A DNA stretch of 64,000 nucleotides from Brevibacillus fluminis (GCF_003710825.1 NZ_RHHQ01000020.1:111141-175140); one strand, 5' to 3'; positions 24,113 through 33,117 are shown, counted from the stretch's first letter. The notes: generated by a model from the letters alone, not told the origin. A program made the numbers and translations.

Positions 24113-24922
24113 TCAGCGCGTGATTGCCTCGTCGTCTAGCAACCGTTGTTTTACCTGCTGCAAGTCTTTCTGATCGATCTGGCAATCGCTCATAAGGTAC
24201 GCTTCCATAGTGCCATGACGCGCCAAAACCGCCTGCATCACATCGTCCAGATAGTCACGCCGCACCTCGAGTAATGGCTTGATACGCTCGGGTGAGAGCT
24301 GAAACAGGCTGGCAATGCGAATAAACCGTTCCATCCGCTTCATCCGATGGGCAATCCGGTCATTGGACAGCAAGTAATCGTCTAGCACCTGTGCGTAGGG
24401 GACGCCGAGCAGTAATAGGATCACGGCACATAGAAATCCCGTCCGGTCTTTTCCACCCGTACAATGGATGAGCGCAGGCAAATTTGTTTGCTGTGCGAGG
24501 AGCGTGATCACTCCTTGGATTTGTCGCTGACTGTCAAATGCCATTTTATCATACATGTCTTTCATGATTTTTTCAAAATCAAGCTCTCGCGCCCGCAGCG
24601 TCAGCATCGAAAAAAACTGAAGCCGCGTAAGCTCCTGACTCCGATCCATGAACGGCAGGTTAATCGTCGTGATCCCTTGTCCTGTTGCTAGTTTGCTCGG
24701 CTTTGATTTGCGTTCGCCCGCCGTACGCACATCGATGACCATCCTGATGCCAAGTCCGCGCATCACCTCGATGTCCTCTTCCGTTAGGCGGGATAAATCC
24801 TCCGAGCGGTACAGCACTCCTTGCTTTACATACCGGCCGTCTTCCGTCTTACGTCCTCCAACGTCGCGAAAGTTGGAAAGTCCCGCAAATGAATGGCTCG
24901 CTTCGATTTGTCTATTTTTCAT
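24113..24922 (-). CDS. Tyrosine/dual-specificity phosphatase (Y_phosphatase3 family)
   Basis: 269 residues. The P-loop signature is HCTGGKDRTG (Cys ~166), and the N-terminal NFRDVGG motif is typical of IphP/LipA-type phosphatases. It would remove phosphate from phosphotyrosine, phosphoserine or phosphoinositides. ATG 24922 follows AAAGGAG. It diverges from a TetR gene, and an operator copy lies 38 bp upstream of its start, so TetR control is likely. Confidence 0.9.
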   Translation of the reverse strand: MKNRQIEASHSFAGLSNFRDVGGRKTEDGRYVKQGVLYRSEDLSRLTEEDIEVMRGLGIRMVIDVRTAGERKSKPSKLATGQGITTINLPFMDRSQELTRLQFFSMLTLRARELDFEKIMKDMYDKMAFDSQRQIQGVITLLAQQTNLPALIHCTGGKDRTGFLCAVILLLLGVPYAQVLDDYLLSNDRIAHRMKRMERFIRIASLFQLSPERIKPLLEVRRDYLDDVMQAVLARHGTMEAYLMSDCQIDQKDLQQVKQRLLDDEAITR

Positions 24923-24959
24923 GATTTTTCTCCTTTCGTATAATCCCGATCGAATCAAA

Positions 24960-24985
24960 TGACTATTTATGTATTTTTAGTCACA
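24960..24985 (-). promoter_or_regulatory. TetR operator, copy A
   Basis: 26-bp imperfect palindrome with outer arms TGACTA and TAGTCA. Read on the minus strand it matches copy B at 25069 in 22 of 26 positions. It lies beside the phosphatase promoter. Confidence 0.75.
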
Positions 24986-25068
24986 TTAGTTCCAAAAGAA
25001 AAGACTGTCTCATCGCACAGTCAATTTACTTCCACCATGGAAATCATTACAATATAGTATAGTTATTC

Positions 25069-25096
25069 TGTGACCAAAAGTCCATAAAAAGTCACA
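25069..25096 (+). promoter_or_regulatory. TetR operator, copy B
   Basis: Outer arms TGTGAC and GTCACA around a 16-bp A-rich centre with CATAAA, just before the tetR ribosome site. It is opposed in orientation to copy A, 109 bp away. The pair suggests joint control of both divergent genes. Confidence 0.75.
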
Positions 25097-25119
25097 TAAA
25101 TTCGAAATGGAGCAAACCG

Positions 25120-25725
25120 ATGCCTAAATTCACAGAACAAGAAAAAGAGCGCGTTCGCGAGTCGCTGCTGGTTAAAGGAAAAGAGCTTTTTATCCAATAC
25201 GGCCTCGCCAAAACGAGCATCGACGACATCATCCTCGCATGCGGGATCGGCAAAGGCACGTTTTATAAATTTTTCGCCTCAAAGGAAGAGCTGTATTACG
25301 CGATTCTGAAAAACGAAGAGGAGGTTCGTGAGCTTTTGATCGGCAAGCTGCTAGAAGAATCGCTCAGTCCGAAAGATCTGTTGACCTCCTTTTTCACCGC
25401 TTCCTTTCGCTATGCCGATGAGAACCCGTTTTTTCAGCGTGTGTTCCAAGACGGTGAACATGAGCGGCTCGTTCGCAAGCTGCCTAAGCATTTGGCTGAT
25501 GAGCTGGCCATGGAAGATACAGCAAAAGGTATCCAAGTGGTACAAGCGCTGATGCACAAAGGCATATTACCAAAACAAGACCCGGCGATTGTCGTGGGCA
25601 TTATGAAAGCGGTCATGCTCCTGCGTTTCCACAAAGACAAGATCGGTGAGCCGCTCTTCGACCAAGTGATCGAAAAGATGATCGATTACGTGACAGACGG
25701 CATGATCAAGGACACACAGGAATGA
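25120..25725 (+). CDS. TetR/AcrR-family repressor
   Basis: 201 residues. The N-terminal HTH is typical: GLAKTSIDDIILACGIGKGT then FYKFFASKEELYYAIL. The C-terminal ligand domain is unspecific. It most likely represses itself and the divergent phosphatase through the two palindromes at 24960 and 25069. Ligand unknown. Confidence 0.9.
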   Translation: MPKFTEQEKERVRESLLVKGKELFIQYGLAKTSIDDIILACGIGKGTFYKFFASKEELYYAILKNEEEVRELLIGKLLEESLSPKDLLTSFFTASFRYADENPFFQRVFQDGEHERLVRKLPKHLADELAMEDTAKGIQVVQALMHKGILPKQDPAIVVGIMKAVMLLRFHKDKIGEPLFDQVIEKMIDYVTDGMIKDTQE

Positions 25726-25809
25726 TCGTTCACTAAGTGTCCTACAAGGCGGGCTTGCATGTCCGCCTCTTCGCCAAACGGACGCACAAGGTACAGCGAC
25801 ATTAGCCAC

Positions 25810-25832
25810 GGAGGGGACACCCTCCTTTTTTT
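25810..25832 (+). terminator. Terminator of the tetR gene
   Basis: GGAGGG and CCCTCC arms with a four-base loop, then TTTTTT. A second GC-rich hairpin (GGCGG/CCGCC) is at 25748-25768. Confidence 0.8.
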
Positions 25833-25940
25833 GATGGACGCATCACGTCCGTAGCCTATAGTCTCTCTTCCGATTGGTAAACATTGCATAAAAACGAGCG
25901 GCTTCGGGAACGATAACGCAGGAATTGGAGGGATTCGCGG

Positions 25941-26042
25941 ATGAAGTCTGTGCAAAATCTGGAGAAAAAACTGGCACTTCTCTCGTTTGCCGTCTCCTTT
26001 ATCCTCTTGCTCTCGTTGCTCGCCAAACTGATTCGGTCGTGA
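25941..26042 (+). CDS. 33-residue membrane protein in front of the bd oxidase
   Basis: MKSVQNLEKKLALLSFAVSF followed by ILLLSLLAKLIRS: one transmembrane helix with a Lys-rich N-terminus. GGAGGG lies nine bases before ATG, and the stop is 19 bp before subunit I. Small single-helix subunits (CydX, CydS) are part of bd oxidases and are about this size, and a small third gene accompanies ythAB in B. subtilis. Sequence identity to those is not evident, so the role is inferred from position and shape. Confidence 0.65.
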   Translation: MKSVQNLEKKLALLSFAVSFILLLSLLAKLIRS

Positions 26043-26061
26043 CCGGAAAGGAGATCGCTCC

Positions 26062-27411
26062 ATGCTTGACCAAATCGTCCTCGCACGACTGTTGACCTTT
26101 ATCACACTAGGCTTCCATATCATTTTTGCCACGCTCGGTGTCGGCATGCCGCTTTTCATCTCGCTGGCCGAATTAATCGGGCTACGTAAAAAAGACCCGC
26201 ACTACCATCTCCTCGCCCGCAGGTGGGCGCGCGGCTACGTCATTACCGTCGCGATCGGTGTCGTCACGGGCACATGCATCGCACTTCAGCTTGTCTTTAT
26301 TTGGCCTGGCTTCATGCAGGTTGCGGGCAAAGTGATCGGGCTCCCGCTCTTTTTGGAGACGTTCGCCTTCTTTTTCGAGGCGATCTTTTTAGGTGTTTAC
26401 CTTTACACCTGGGATCGCTTCAAAAATCCGTGGCTCCACTGGGTGTTATCCATCCCGATCATTATCGGCTCCGTCGGGTCGGCCTTTTTCATCACGACGG
26501 TCAATGCGTTCATGAATACCCCTCAGGGCTTCACACTTGCGGGCGGAACCATTACCCAGATCGATCCGTGGCTCGCGATGTTCAACCCGGCGACCCCATC
26601 CAAAGTGGCGCATGTGCTCTCTTCCGCGTTTTTGACCGTGTCGTTCGTCTTGGCGATGCTTGCCGCATTCCACTTGTACCGCAGCAAAAGGCATGTGTAT
26701 TACAAAAAGGCTCTGCATTTCACGATGGTGCTGGGTTTGATCTTCTCGCTCGCCAATACGTTTATCGGTGACTTGTCTGGCAAGTTTTTGGCTGAATATC
26801 AACCAGAAAAGCTGGCCGCCGGGGAGTGGCATTTCCATACGGAAGAGCGGGCAAAGCTGATTGTCGGTGGTATTTTGCATCCTGATACGCTGCAGGTGGA
26901 GTTTGCGCTCGGGGTGCCGTTTGCGCTCAGCATTTTGGCAAAAGGTACACCTGATGCGACCGTGATCGGCTTGGACCAATTTCCACGCGACCAATGGCCG
27001 CCACTATATATCCATTATTTCTTTGATTTGATGGTTGGCTTGGGGACGTACCTCTTGGTCATTTCGATCGTGTATGTAATCGTCACGCTCGCGCAGAAGC
27101 GCGGGAAGCTGATGCGCCTGACGAAATGGAACCGCCCTTTTTTGGCCTTGATCATGGCAGGCGGCCCGTTTGCCGTGCTTGCTATGGAATGCGGCTGGAT
27201 TTATGCGGAGGTTGGGCGCCAGCCGTGGATTTTGCGCGGGTATATGCGGACAAGCGAAGCCGCCACGCAGGCTGCTTATTTGCCGGAAATGCTGATCTTG
27301 TTCGTCCTGCTCTACGCGTTCTTGGGCGTGCTGGTCGTAACGGTGCTGATCCGTCTGTTTCGGCAGACGCCCCCCGAGATGGAGCTGGAAGCCAAAAAGA
27401 TCATTCTGTAG
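26062..27411 (+). CDS. ythA: Cytochrome bd-type menaquinol oxidase subunit I
   Basis: 449 residues with about nine helices. LGFHIIFATLGVGMPLFIS carries the haem b595/d His near residue 19, and GTCIALQLVFIWPGFM and ETFAFFFEAIFLG contain conserved acidic residues. The Q-loop is short (around residues 290-320), as in the YthA/CioA group rather than E. coli CydA. It oxidises menaquinol and reduces O2 to water. First large gene of a three-gene unit. The YthA subgroup is my best match; cydA is the generic name. Confidence 0.9.
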   Translation: MLDQIVLARLLTFITLGFHIIFATLGVGMPLFISLAELIGLRKKDPHYHLLARRWARGYVITVAIGVVTGTCIALQLVFIWPGFMQVAGKVIGLPLFLETFAFFFEAIFLGVYLYTWDRFKNPWLHWVLSIPIIIGSVGSAFFITTVNAFMNTPQGFTLAGGTITQIDPWLAMFNPATPSKVAHVLSSAFLTVSFVLAMLAAFHLYRSKRHVYYKKALHFTMVLGLIFSLANTFIGDLSGKFLAEYQPEKLAAGEWHFHTEERAKLIVGGILHPDTLQVEFALGVPFALSILAKGTPDATVIGLDQFPRDQWPPLYIHYFFDLMVGLGTYLLVISIVYVIVTLAQKRGKLMRLTKWNRPFLALIMAGGPFAVLAMECGWIYAEVGRQPWILRGYMRTSEAATQAAYLPEMLILFVLLYAFLGVLVVTVLIRLFRQTPPEMELEAKKIIL

Positions 27412-27423
27412 AGGAGAGATCGA

Positions 27424-28443
27424 ATGGAATTACATGAGATAGGCGTCATCATCGCATGGGTCTTCTTGTACGGCTATTTGATCGTCGCCTCGATCGATTT
27501 CGGCGCTGGCTTCTTTTCCTTTTACGCCAAGCTGACGCGGCGCGACCATATTATCAACAAAATCATCGAACGCTACCTCTCCCCGGTCTGGGAGGTGACG
27601 AACGTGTTTCTGATTTTTTTCGTGTATGCAGTCATCAGCTTTTTCCCTGATGTTGCTTACGTGTATGGGGTCGCCCTGCTCGTGCCCGGGAGCATCGCCC
27701 TGGTGCTGCTGTGTATCCGCGGTTCCTTTTATGCGTTCGCCAACTATGGCGCGCGGAAAAATATTTATTATTTGTTTGCCTATGGTGTTTCCGGCCTGTT
27801 TATCCCGGCATCGCTCGCGACGCTGATGACCGTTTCCGAGGGTGGCTTCATTTCCGTACAAGGGCGAAACGTCGAGTTGCTGATTGGTGCGCTGGTCAGA
27901 AGCCCCTATTCCTGGGTCGTGGTCTTTTTGGCGCTTACGAGCGTCCTTTTTATCAGTGCATCGTTTTTGTCCTATTACGCCGATCGGGCAAAAGACGTGG
28001 ATGCCGGCGATCTGCTGCGCAAATTCGCCCTGTACAACAGCTTGCCCACGATTTTCTTCAGCTTTTTCGCCTTTTTCACGCTGCGCAATCACAACCCCGA
28101 GCATTTCGAGCGGATGCTGGACATGAGCTGGATGTTCATCGCATCGCTGGGCTGTTTTTTGGTAGCGCTGGCCCTCTACATTCAGCGGAAATGGTACGGG
28201 ACGGCATTCATCTTCGTGATGCTGCAATTCGCCTTTGCGTTTTTCGGGTATGGCCGCTCGCATCTGCCTTATTTGCTTTACCCGCATTTGACGATTGAAT
28301 CCGGGGTAACCAGCGAAGCGATGGGCGCTGCGCTCATAGCTGCGTTCATCGGCGGGCTCTTGCTGTTGATCCCGTCGCTTTATTTGCTGATGCGGCTGTT
28401 TATTTTCAATGCGGATTATGTGCAACGCGGGAAAGGTTCGTGA
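27424..28443 (+). CDS. ythB: Cytochrome bd-type oxidase subunit II
   Basis: 339 residues, eight to nine helices. VFLYGYLIVASIDFGAGFF is the conserved N-terminal helix of CydB/CioB with the FGAG motif, and YLSPVWEVTNVFLIFF contains the conserved W-E-N segment. It pairs with subunit I, twelve bases upstream. Like many CioB/YthB proteins it is shorter than E. coli CydB. Confidence 0.9.
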   Translation: MELHEIGVIIAWVFLYGYLIVASIDFGAGFFSFYAKLTRRDHIINKIIERYLSPVWEVTNVFLIFFVYAVISFFPDVAYVYGVALLVPGSIALVLLCIRGSFYAFANYGARKNIYYLFAYGVSGLFIPASLATLMTVSEGGFISVQGRNVELLIGALVRSPYSWVVVFLALTSVLFISASFLSYYADRAKDVDAGDLLRKFALYNSLPTIFFSFFAFFTLRNHNPEHFERMLDMSWMFIASLGCFLVALALYIQRKWYGTAFIFVMLQFAFAFFGYGRSHLPYLLYPHLTIESGVTSEAMGAALIAAFIGGLLLLIPSLYLLMRLFIFNADYVQRGKGS

Positions 28444-28466
28444 AGGTTCCATGTATTCCCAAGACG

Positions 28467-28505
28467 CAAAAAACCCGTTGGCTATGTGGCGCCAGCGGGT
28501 TTTGT
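28467..28505. terminator. Bidirectional terminator
   Basis: AAAACCCGTTGGC and GCCAGCGGGTTTT arms between convergent genes. Confidence 0.88.
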
Positions 28506-28523
28506 TTGCCATTTGTTCGTAGG

Positions 28524-29633
28524 TTAGCTAATCAGTACGGAACGCACCGCCAGCTCGCGGATGACCGCTTCGTCCACGTCGACACCCAACCCTGGGCGAT
28601 CGCTTAGCTTGAGCTGGTGGTTTTCGTAGGTCAGCTTGCCAAAATCGCGGGAGAACATGAGCGGACCGACCATCTCGTTGGAAAAGATGGCTTTTTTCGC
28701 AAGCGAGAGATGCGCACCTGCCGCGGTGGCGATTGCGGATTCGACCATTGAGCCAACCTGGCAGCCGATGCCCGCTAGCTCTGCTTGGGCGACGAGCTTT
28801 AATGCAGGGAAAATTCCGCCGCATTTCATCAGCTTGATATTGATCAAATCCGCCGCCTGGCGAACGATTACCTCGCGCATTTCCTTATCACCATGCAGGC
28901 CTTCGTCGATCATGACGGGAATCGTGGTTTTTTGGCGTATTTCGGCCAAGCCGATGATGTCATCGGCGACCACCGGCTGCTCGATCCATTCGATCCGACA
29001 ATCCTCGATCTGCTTTAGCACGCGCAGCGTCGTCGCTGCAGTGCGCCAGCCTTGGTTCGCGTCCACCCGGAGCGGAACCTCGAAACCGATCGCATCGCGA
29101 ACAGCGCGGATGCGCTGCACGTCCACGGTCGGATCGCCGCCTACCTTGATCTTGATGTTGGTATATCCCTCAGCGATTGCTTCCGCCGCCTGGCGCGCCA
29201 TCTCCGCCGGCTCCAAAATGCTGATGACGCATGGCACGTCAAGCGTTTCATGATAAGCACCGCCCAGCAGCTTGTACACCGGCTGCCCCGTTGCTTTACC
29301 GATGATGTCATAACAAGCCAGATCGATGGCAGCCTTTGCGGACGGAGCGTATTTGACGATGGCATTCATGCGTTCATGCACGCGCTCCAGCTGGAACGGG
29401 TCCTGACCGAGCAGTGCCGGTGCCAAATCATGCTCAAGCATCGCATACGTGCTGGCGGACGTCTCACCCGTCACGTGGGAATCCGGCACGGCTTCCCCAT
29501 AACCGACGTATCCTTCATCCGTTGTTACCTTTACAACGATGCTCGGCAAGTCGTAATACGTGTCATAGGAAACGATGAACGGACGATGAAGCGGAAGATT
29601 CGTGTTAAAAATTTCAATCGAGGTAATTTTCAT
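28524..29633 (-). CDS. Dipeptide epimerase (enolase superfamily, MLE subgroup)
   Basis: 369 residues with an enolase-type capping domain (1-125) and barrel. Catalytic residues: IKIKVGG (Lys of the KxK pair), metal ligands in RVDANQGW (Asp), WIEQP (Glu) and IDEG (Asp), and the second Lys in INIKLMKCGG. The pattern fits L-Ala-D/L-Glu and other dipeptide epimerases, which recycle murein or dietary peptides. ATG 29633 follows AAGGAG. A LysR gene lies upstream on the same strand after a terminator. Confidence 0.85.
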   Translation of the reverse strand: MKITSIEIFNTNLPLHRPFIVSYDTYYDLPSIVVKVTTDEGYVGYGEAVPDSHVTGETSASTYAMLEHDLAPALLGQDPFQLERVHERMNAIVKYAPSAKAAIDLACYDIIGKATGQPVYKLLGGAYHETLDVPCVISILEPAEMARQAAEAIAEGYTNIKIKVGGDPTVDVQRIRAVRDAIGFEVPLRVDANQGWRTAATTLRVLKQIEDCRIEWIEQPVVADDIIGLAEIRQKTTIPVMIDEGLHGDKEMREVIVRQAADLINIKLMKCGGIFPALKLVAQAELAGIGCQVGSMVESAIATAAGAHLSLAKKAIFSNEMVGPLMFSRDFGKLTYENHQLKLSDRPGLGVDVDEAVIRELAVRSVLIS

Positions 29634-29785
29634 GACAACAACTCCTTTTGACGCTGTTTCGTAAAATGGACCATGTTTTTTTACTTTTCTGTATTCTTAT
29701 CTTAGAACAATCCCTTCGCGATGAAAAATTAGAATCCATAATGCTAACTATTAAAAAATTTTGGTATTCGCATTTACAACAAAAA

Positions 29786-29820
29786 AAAAAAGAAACCCTG
29801 CGCACCTTCGGGTTTCTCCT
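29786..29820 (-). terminator. Terminator of the LysR gene
   Basis: GAAACCC and GGGTTTC arms; an A10 run on the plus side reads as T10 after the hairpin on the minus strand. Confidence 0.8.
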
Positions 29821-29832
29821 TGCATGTTGAAT

Positions 29833-30699
29833 TCAAGGTCGCAGCGTCTGCCACGTATCCAGCAGCACATCGATAAAGCTACTAACCGTGCTGAAATCGC
29901 GCTCGTCCTTCGGATAGATGAGATAGGTAGAGAGCCGTTTAGGGAACCGCTCCAATACGACGAGACTCCCGTCCTGGACCTCTTTTTCAATCAAGATGTC
30001 GCTTATCAGTGCAATCCCCGCTTTCATGACGACAGCACGTTTGATCGCTTCCTCGCTGCCGCATTCGATTGTGGACGTAGGCTTGCAGTTGATTTCATCG
30101 AGGCAGTCTTTGATCACGCCCTCGATATCATAAGTGATAAACGGTTTCTCTGCAAAAATCTCAACAGCCGTCTTGCCCCTCGCGACCTCGGGATCCGCAA
30201 CCAGCACCAAATCTTCCTGGTCGATCAAGATTTCCTCGATCCCCGATCGATTGCAAGTGCCAGCAATAATTCCGATATCCGCCTTATTCGAGTCAATCAG
30301 CTTGATCGTTTCCTTGCTGTTGTAGCAAAGCATTTTCATCTGCACTTGCGGATGCAGGTCGAGATAGACGCTGATCAGTTGGGACAAGTAATAGCTGCAA
30401 TAAAATTCAGGCGCCGCTATCGTAAGCGTGCCGAACGGCTTTTCCAACCGCTTTAGATCCTGCTCTAGCTCATCGAGATCGGAAAATAGCTTTTCCGTAT
30501 GCTTTTTCAGCATTTTTCCCGTCGGCGTGAGGAATGTCCGTTTCCCGACGCGGGAGAGTAGCGTATGACCAATCTCTTTCTCCAGCGCCTGAATCTGCAA
30601 GCTGATTGTCGGCTGGCTATACTTCAAAATGTCTGCCGCTTTGGTCAAATTGAGACACTCGGCCACGACATGAAACGTTTTCAAATGGCGTAGTTCCAT
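29833..30699 (-). CDS. LysR-family transcriptional regulator
   Basis: 288 residues. The winged HTH is MELRHLKTFHVVAECLNLTK with QPTISLQIQALEKEIG. The effector domain starts near residue 90 (FGTLTIAAPEFYCSYYL). It may control the epimerase gene downstream (29633), which is the nearest same-strand neighbour, but no divergent target is present. Ligand unknown. Confidence 0.9.
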   Translation of the reverse strand: MELRHLKTFHVVAECLNLTKAADILKYSQPTISLQIQALEKEIGHTLLSRVGKRTFLTPTGKMLKKHTEKLFSDLDELEQDLKRLEKPFGTLTIAAPEFYCSYYLSQLISVYLDLHPQVQMKMLCYNSKETIKLIDSNKADIGIIAGTCNRSGIEEILIDQEDLVLVADPEVARGKTAVEIFAEKPFITYDIEGVIKDCLDEINCKPTSTIECGSEEAIKRAVVMKAGIALISDILIEKEVQDGSLVVLERFPKRLSTYLIYPKDERDFSTVSSFIDVLLDTWQTLRP

Positions 30700-30726
30700 T
30701 CATGCTGCCCCCCAAGCTTTGTCACT

Positions 30727-31404
30727 CTATTCATACAGGTCGCGCGCCAGCTCCTCCAACAGCCCAATGTCGAGGATTTCGAAACGGTCCCTCATTTTGA
30801 CAATCGCGCCCTGCTTGCACAAATTCGTGAACGTGCGCAGCAAGTGGCGATAGCTTGTTCCGAGCAGTTCAGCAACCTCTGTCATGCTGTGCATACTCCC
30901 CGCACAGCCGCTTTTCTCATGTGCGAGGATGTAGCTGGCGACCCTGTTTTCAAGTGGATAAAGCAAATTTTGCGAGCTGTATTTGGACAGCCGAAACAGC
31001 TTGTCCCCTAAGCTTGCACACATGTAACGCAGAAACGCCGGATCGTCCAGCTGGCATTTGCGAATAACCTCCATCGGGACTGCCAGGCAATACGTCTCCT
31101 CGATCGCTTGAATGTTGGAGTTGGCATGATCCATCGTCATGAACTCAATGTCACCAATCACTTTGAGCGGGTTATAAAACTGCAGCAGCAGCGCTTTCCC
31201 GTTTTTCTGAGGCATGTAGACCTTCGCTTTGCCTTCGATCAAAAAAAGCAAGTAGTCCAGCTGCTCCTCCGCTTTGCACAAATGTTCATGTCTGTCGAAG
31301 CGGAACAGCTCAATGTGTGCCATGGTCTCGGCTGTCAAAATCTGATCGAGCCCGTACGTCCCGATCGCATGCCGAATTTTCCCCGTATCCAATACTTTTT
31401 GCAT
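30727..31404 (-). CDS. Crp/Fnr-family regulator (YeiL-like)
   Basis: 225 residues. A cNMP-binding-type beta roll (~25-120) is followed by a C-terminal HTH (MTEVAELLGTSYRHLLRTF). There is no N-terminal cluster of four Cys, so it is not an oxygen-sensing FNR with an iron-sulfur centre of the classical kind. It diverges from two half-size DMT transporter genes, a layout seen in several Bacillales, and is expected to control them. The gap contains a CRP-like site at 31440. Confidence 0.88.
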   Translation of the reverse strand: MQKVLDTGKIRHAIGTYGLDQILTAETMAHIELFRFDRHEHLCKAEEQLDYLLFLIEGKAKVYMPQKNGKALLLQFYNPLKVIGDIEFMTMDHANSNIQAIEETYCLAVPMEVIRKCQLDDPAFLRYMCASLGDKLFRLSKYSSQNLLYPLENRVASYILAHEKSGCAGSMHSMTEVAELLGTSYRHLLRTFTNLCKQGAIVKMRDRFEILDIGLLEELARDLYE

Positions 31405-31439
31405 GAAACTGAGCCCCTTTTTACTGCCGAGGTTGTCCC

Positions 31440-31456
31440 TGTGACATCTGTCATCA
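31440..31456. promoter_or_regulatory. Candidate Crp/Fnr-type site
   Basis: TGTGACATCTGTCATCA is close to the TGTGA-N6-TCACA consensus. It lies in the 108-bp gap between the regulator and the transporter genes. Confidence 0.4.
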
Positions 31457-31512
31457 TCGTTACCTACGCGGACGTGGTAGTGTCATTACTATATCATGAG
31501 AAGGGGGATTAC

Positions 31513-31935
31513 ATGAACAAAGTCTATGCTTCCGTAATCGGCGTTTTCATCGCGGTCATGCTCGCCTTCAATGCCATTTTGGCCGGCCGCGCAGGCGATA
31601 CTCCATCGCTTCTCATCATTCATGCCGTCGGGCTCGTTACCGTCAGCCTGCTTCTGATCATCAAGCGGACACGACTGACGATTGGTAAAGACATTCCTTT
31701 GTACCTTTATTCCGCAGGCGCAATCGGCATCTTCATGGTGCTGTTTAACAACATCTGCTTTGCTCACCTCGGCGTTGCCTTGACCGCATCGCTCGGTTTG
31801 CTCGGACGGTCGGTCGCGTCTGGCATCATTGACCATTTTGGCTTATTCGGCATGAAGCGTGTTGCATTTACCCGCTCCAAGCTCGTCGGAATGGGCTTGG
31901 TTTGTGCTGGCATCGTCGCGATGGCGCTGTTTTAG
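31513..31935 (+). CDS. Half-size DMT transporter, first subunit (YdcZ/DUF606)
   Basis: 140 residues, about five helices, matching the DMT YdcZ family (PF04657): AVMLAFNAILAGRAGDTPSL and GVALTASLGLLGRSVASGIIDHFG. ATG 31513 follows AAGGGGG. Half-size DMT proteins usually work as antiparallel dimers; the next gene encodes the partner. Substrate unknown. Confidence 0.8.
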   Translation: MNKVYASVIGVFIAVMLAFNAILAGRAGDTPSLLIIHAVGLVTVSLLLIIKRTRLTIGKDIPLYLYSAGAIGIFMVLFNNICFAHLGVALTASLGLLGRSVASGIIDHFGLFGMKRVAFTRSKLVGMGLVCAGIVAMALF

Positions 31936-31947
31936 AAAGGAGACCGC

Positions 31948-32427
31948 ATGCTATACATCAGTTTGGCACTCATCATCGGTGTACTCATCATTTTTTCCAT
32001 GATCATCAATTCGCACCTCGCGCGCAGAATCGGGGTGCTGCAAGGCACTTGGATCAATTATCTCGTCGGATTGGCCGGTTCCGCGGTTTTGCTTTTCGCT
32101 GTAGGCGATGGGTTGGTGATCGCTGGCATCCCATGGGAAATCATCCCTTTTTGGGCTTATTTCGGGGGCGCGGTCGGTGTCCTGATCGTCGCATTGTCCA
32201 ATATTGTCATTCCGACCATCCCTGCCATCTATTCGACACTGCTCATGTTCGTCGGCCAGCTGTTTGCGAGCATGCTCATCGACTATACCGTGGGACATCC
32301 AATTACAGTAGGAAAAATTGTCGGCGGTCTCCTGATCCTTGGCAGTATGTTGTATAATTTTTTCAACGACAAAAAAGCTGCGGCAACCGCTGTAGATCAC
32401 AAAAAGGAGTTCAGCGTGCAAGCATGA
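31948..32427 (+). CDS. Half-size DMT transporter, second subunit (YdcZ/DUF606)
   Basis: 159 residues, five helices, with MIINSHLARRIGVLQGTWIN resembling the start of YdcZ proteins and GGLLILGSMLYNFF at the end. GAAAGGAG precedes ATG. It overlaps the HD-domain gene by four bases (ATGA), so the three genes 31513-33008 form one unit. Confidence 0.8.
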   Translation: MLYISLALIIGVLIIFSMIINSHLARRIGVLQGTWINYLVGLAGSAVLLFAVGDGLVIAGIPWEIIPFWAYFGGAVGVLIVALSNIVIPTIPAIYSTLLMFVGQLFASMLIDYTVGHPITVGKIVGGLLILGSMLYNFFNDKKAAATAVDHKKEFSVQA

Positions 32428-33008
32428 AACCGACTGAAAGCGAAAAACAACATATTCTTTCGTTCGTCAAAGAGCTGGAACGATTGAAGGACCAGCAGCG
32501 GACGGCCTGGACCGGCATGGCGCGGCGCGAAAGCATCGCCGAGCATTCGTGGCGGCTCACCATGTTCGCCCTCATTCTTGAGGATTACTTTCCCGATGTC
32601 GACTGCGACAAAGTGCTGCGCATGTGCCTCATCCATGACCTTGGCGAATGCTACGATGGCGATGTATCTGCCACGATCCCTGTCGACAAGGCGGAAAAGG
32701 AGCGAAAGGAAGAGGCAGCCATCACCACCCTGTCACAACCGCTTGCTTCTCGCACCCGGCAAAAATTGCTCGCGCTGTGGCACGAGTATAACGCCGCCGA
32801 GACAAAAGAAGCGAAGCTCGCCAAAGCGCTGGACAAGATGGAAACGATTCTTCAGCATAACCAAGGGAAAAACCCGAGTGACTTTAATTATGTGTTCAAT
32901 TTGGACTATGGCCGGTCGGCGGCACAGTTTGATCCGCTGCTCGCCTCACTACGCGAGCTGATCGATCAGGAAACGATGGCGCGCGCACGTGAAAACGGGC
33001 AAGTATAG
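32424..33008 (+). CDS. HD-domain hydrolase (YfbR-type 5'-nucleotidase-like)
   Basis: 194 residues. The HD signature is complete: His in IAEHSWR, HD in CLIHDLGE and a later Asp in LDKMETILQ. YfbR relatives hydrolyse 5'-deoxynucleotides with a divalent metal. It starts inside the upstream transporter gene (ATGA overlap). Its link with the transporter pair may be simple cotranscription. Confidence 0.85.
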   Translation: MKPTESEKQHILSFVKELERLKDQQRTAWTGMARRESIAEHSWRLTMFALILEDYFPDVDCDKVLRMCLIHDLGECYDGDVSATIPVDKAEKERKEEAAITTLSQPLASRTRQKLLALWHEYNAAETKEAKLAKALDKMETILQHNQGKNPSDFNYVFNLDYGRSAAQFDPLLASLRELIDQETMARARENGQV

Positions 33009-33117
33009 GATAAACGACAATCGCTAAAAACACGAGCAGCTCCGCTCCAGATACCCCTTACCTTTTCCATCGCAGCACAGGCACAGTTGCTTGTTTTCGA
33101 AAGGAAATCGATCGCTT

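Noticed and set aside
27430..28512. Minus-strand open frame (~360 codons) opposite bd oxidase subunit II
   Set aside because: Low-complexity His/Gln/Arg-rich translation, typical of antisense to a membrane protein gene; the plus strand has the conserved family motifs.
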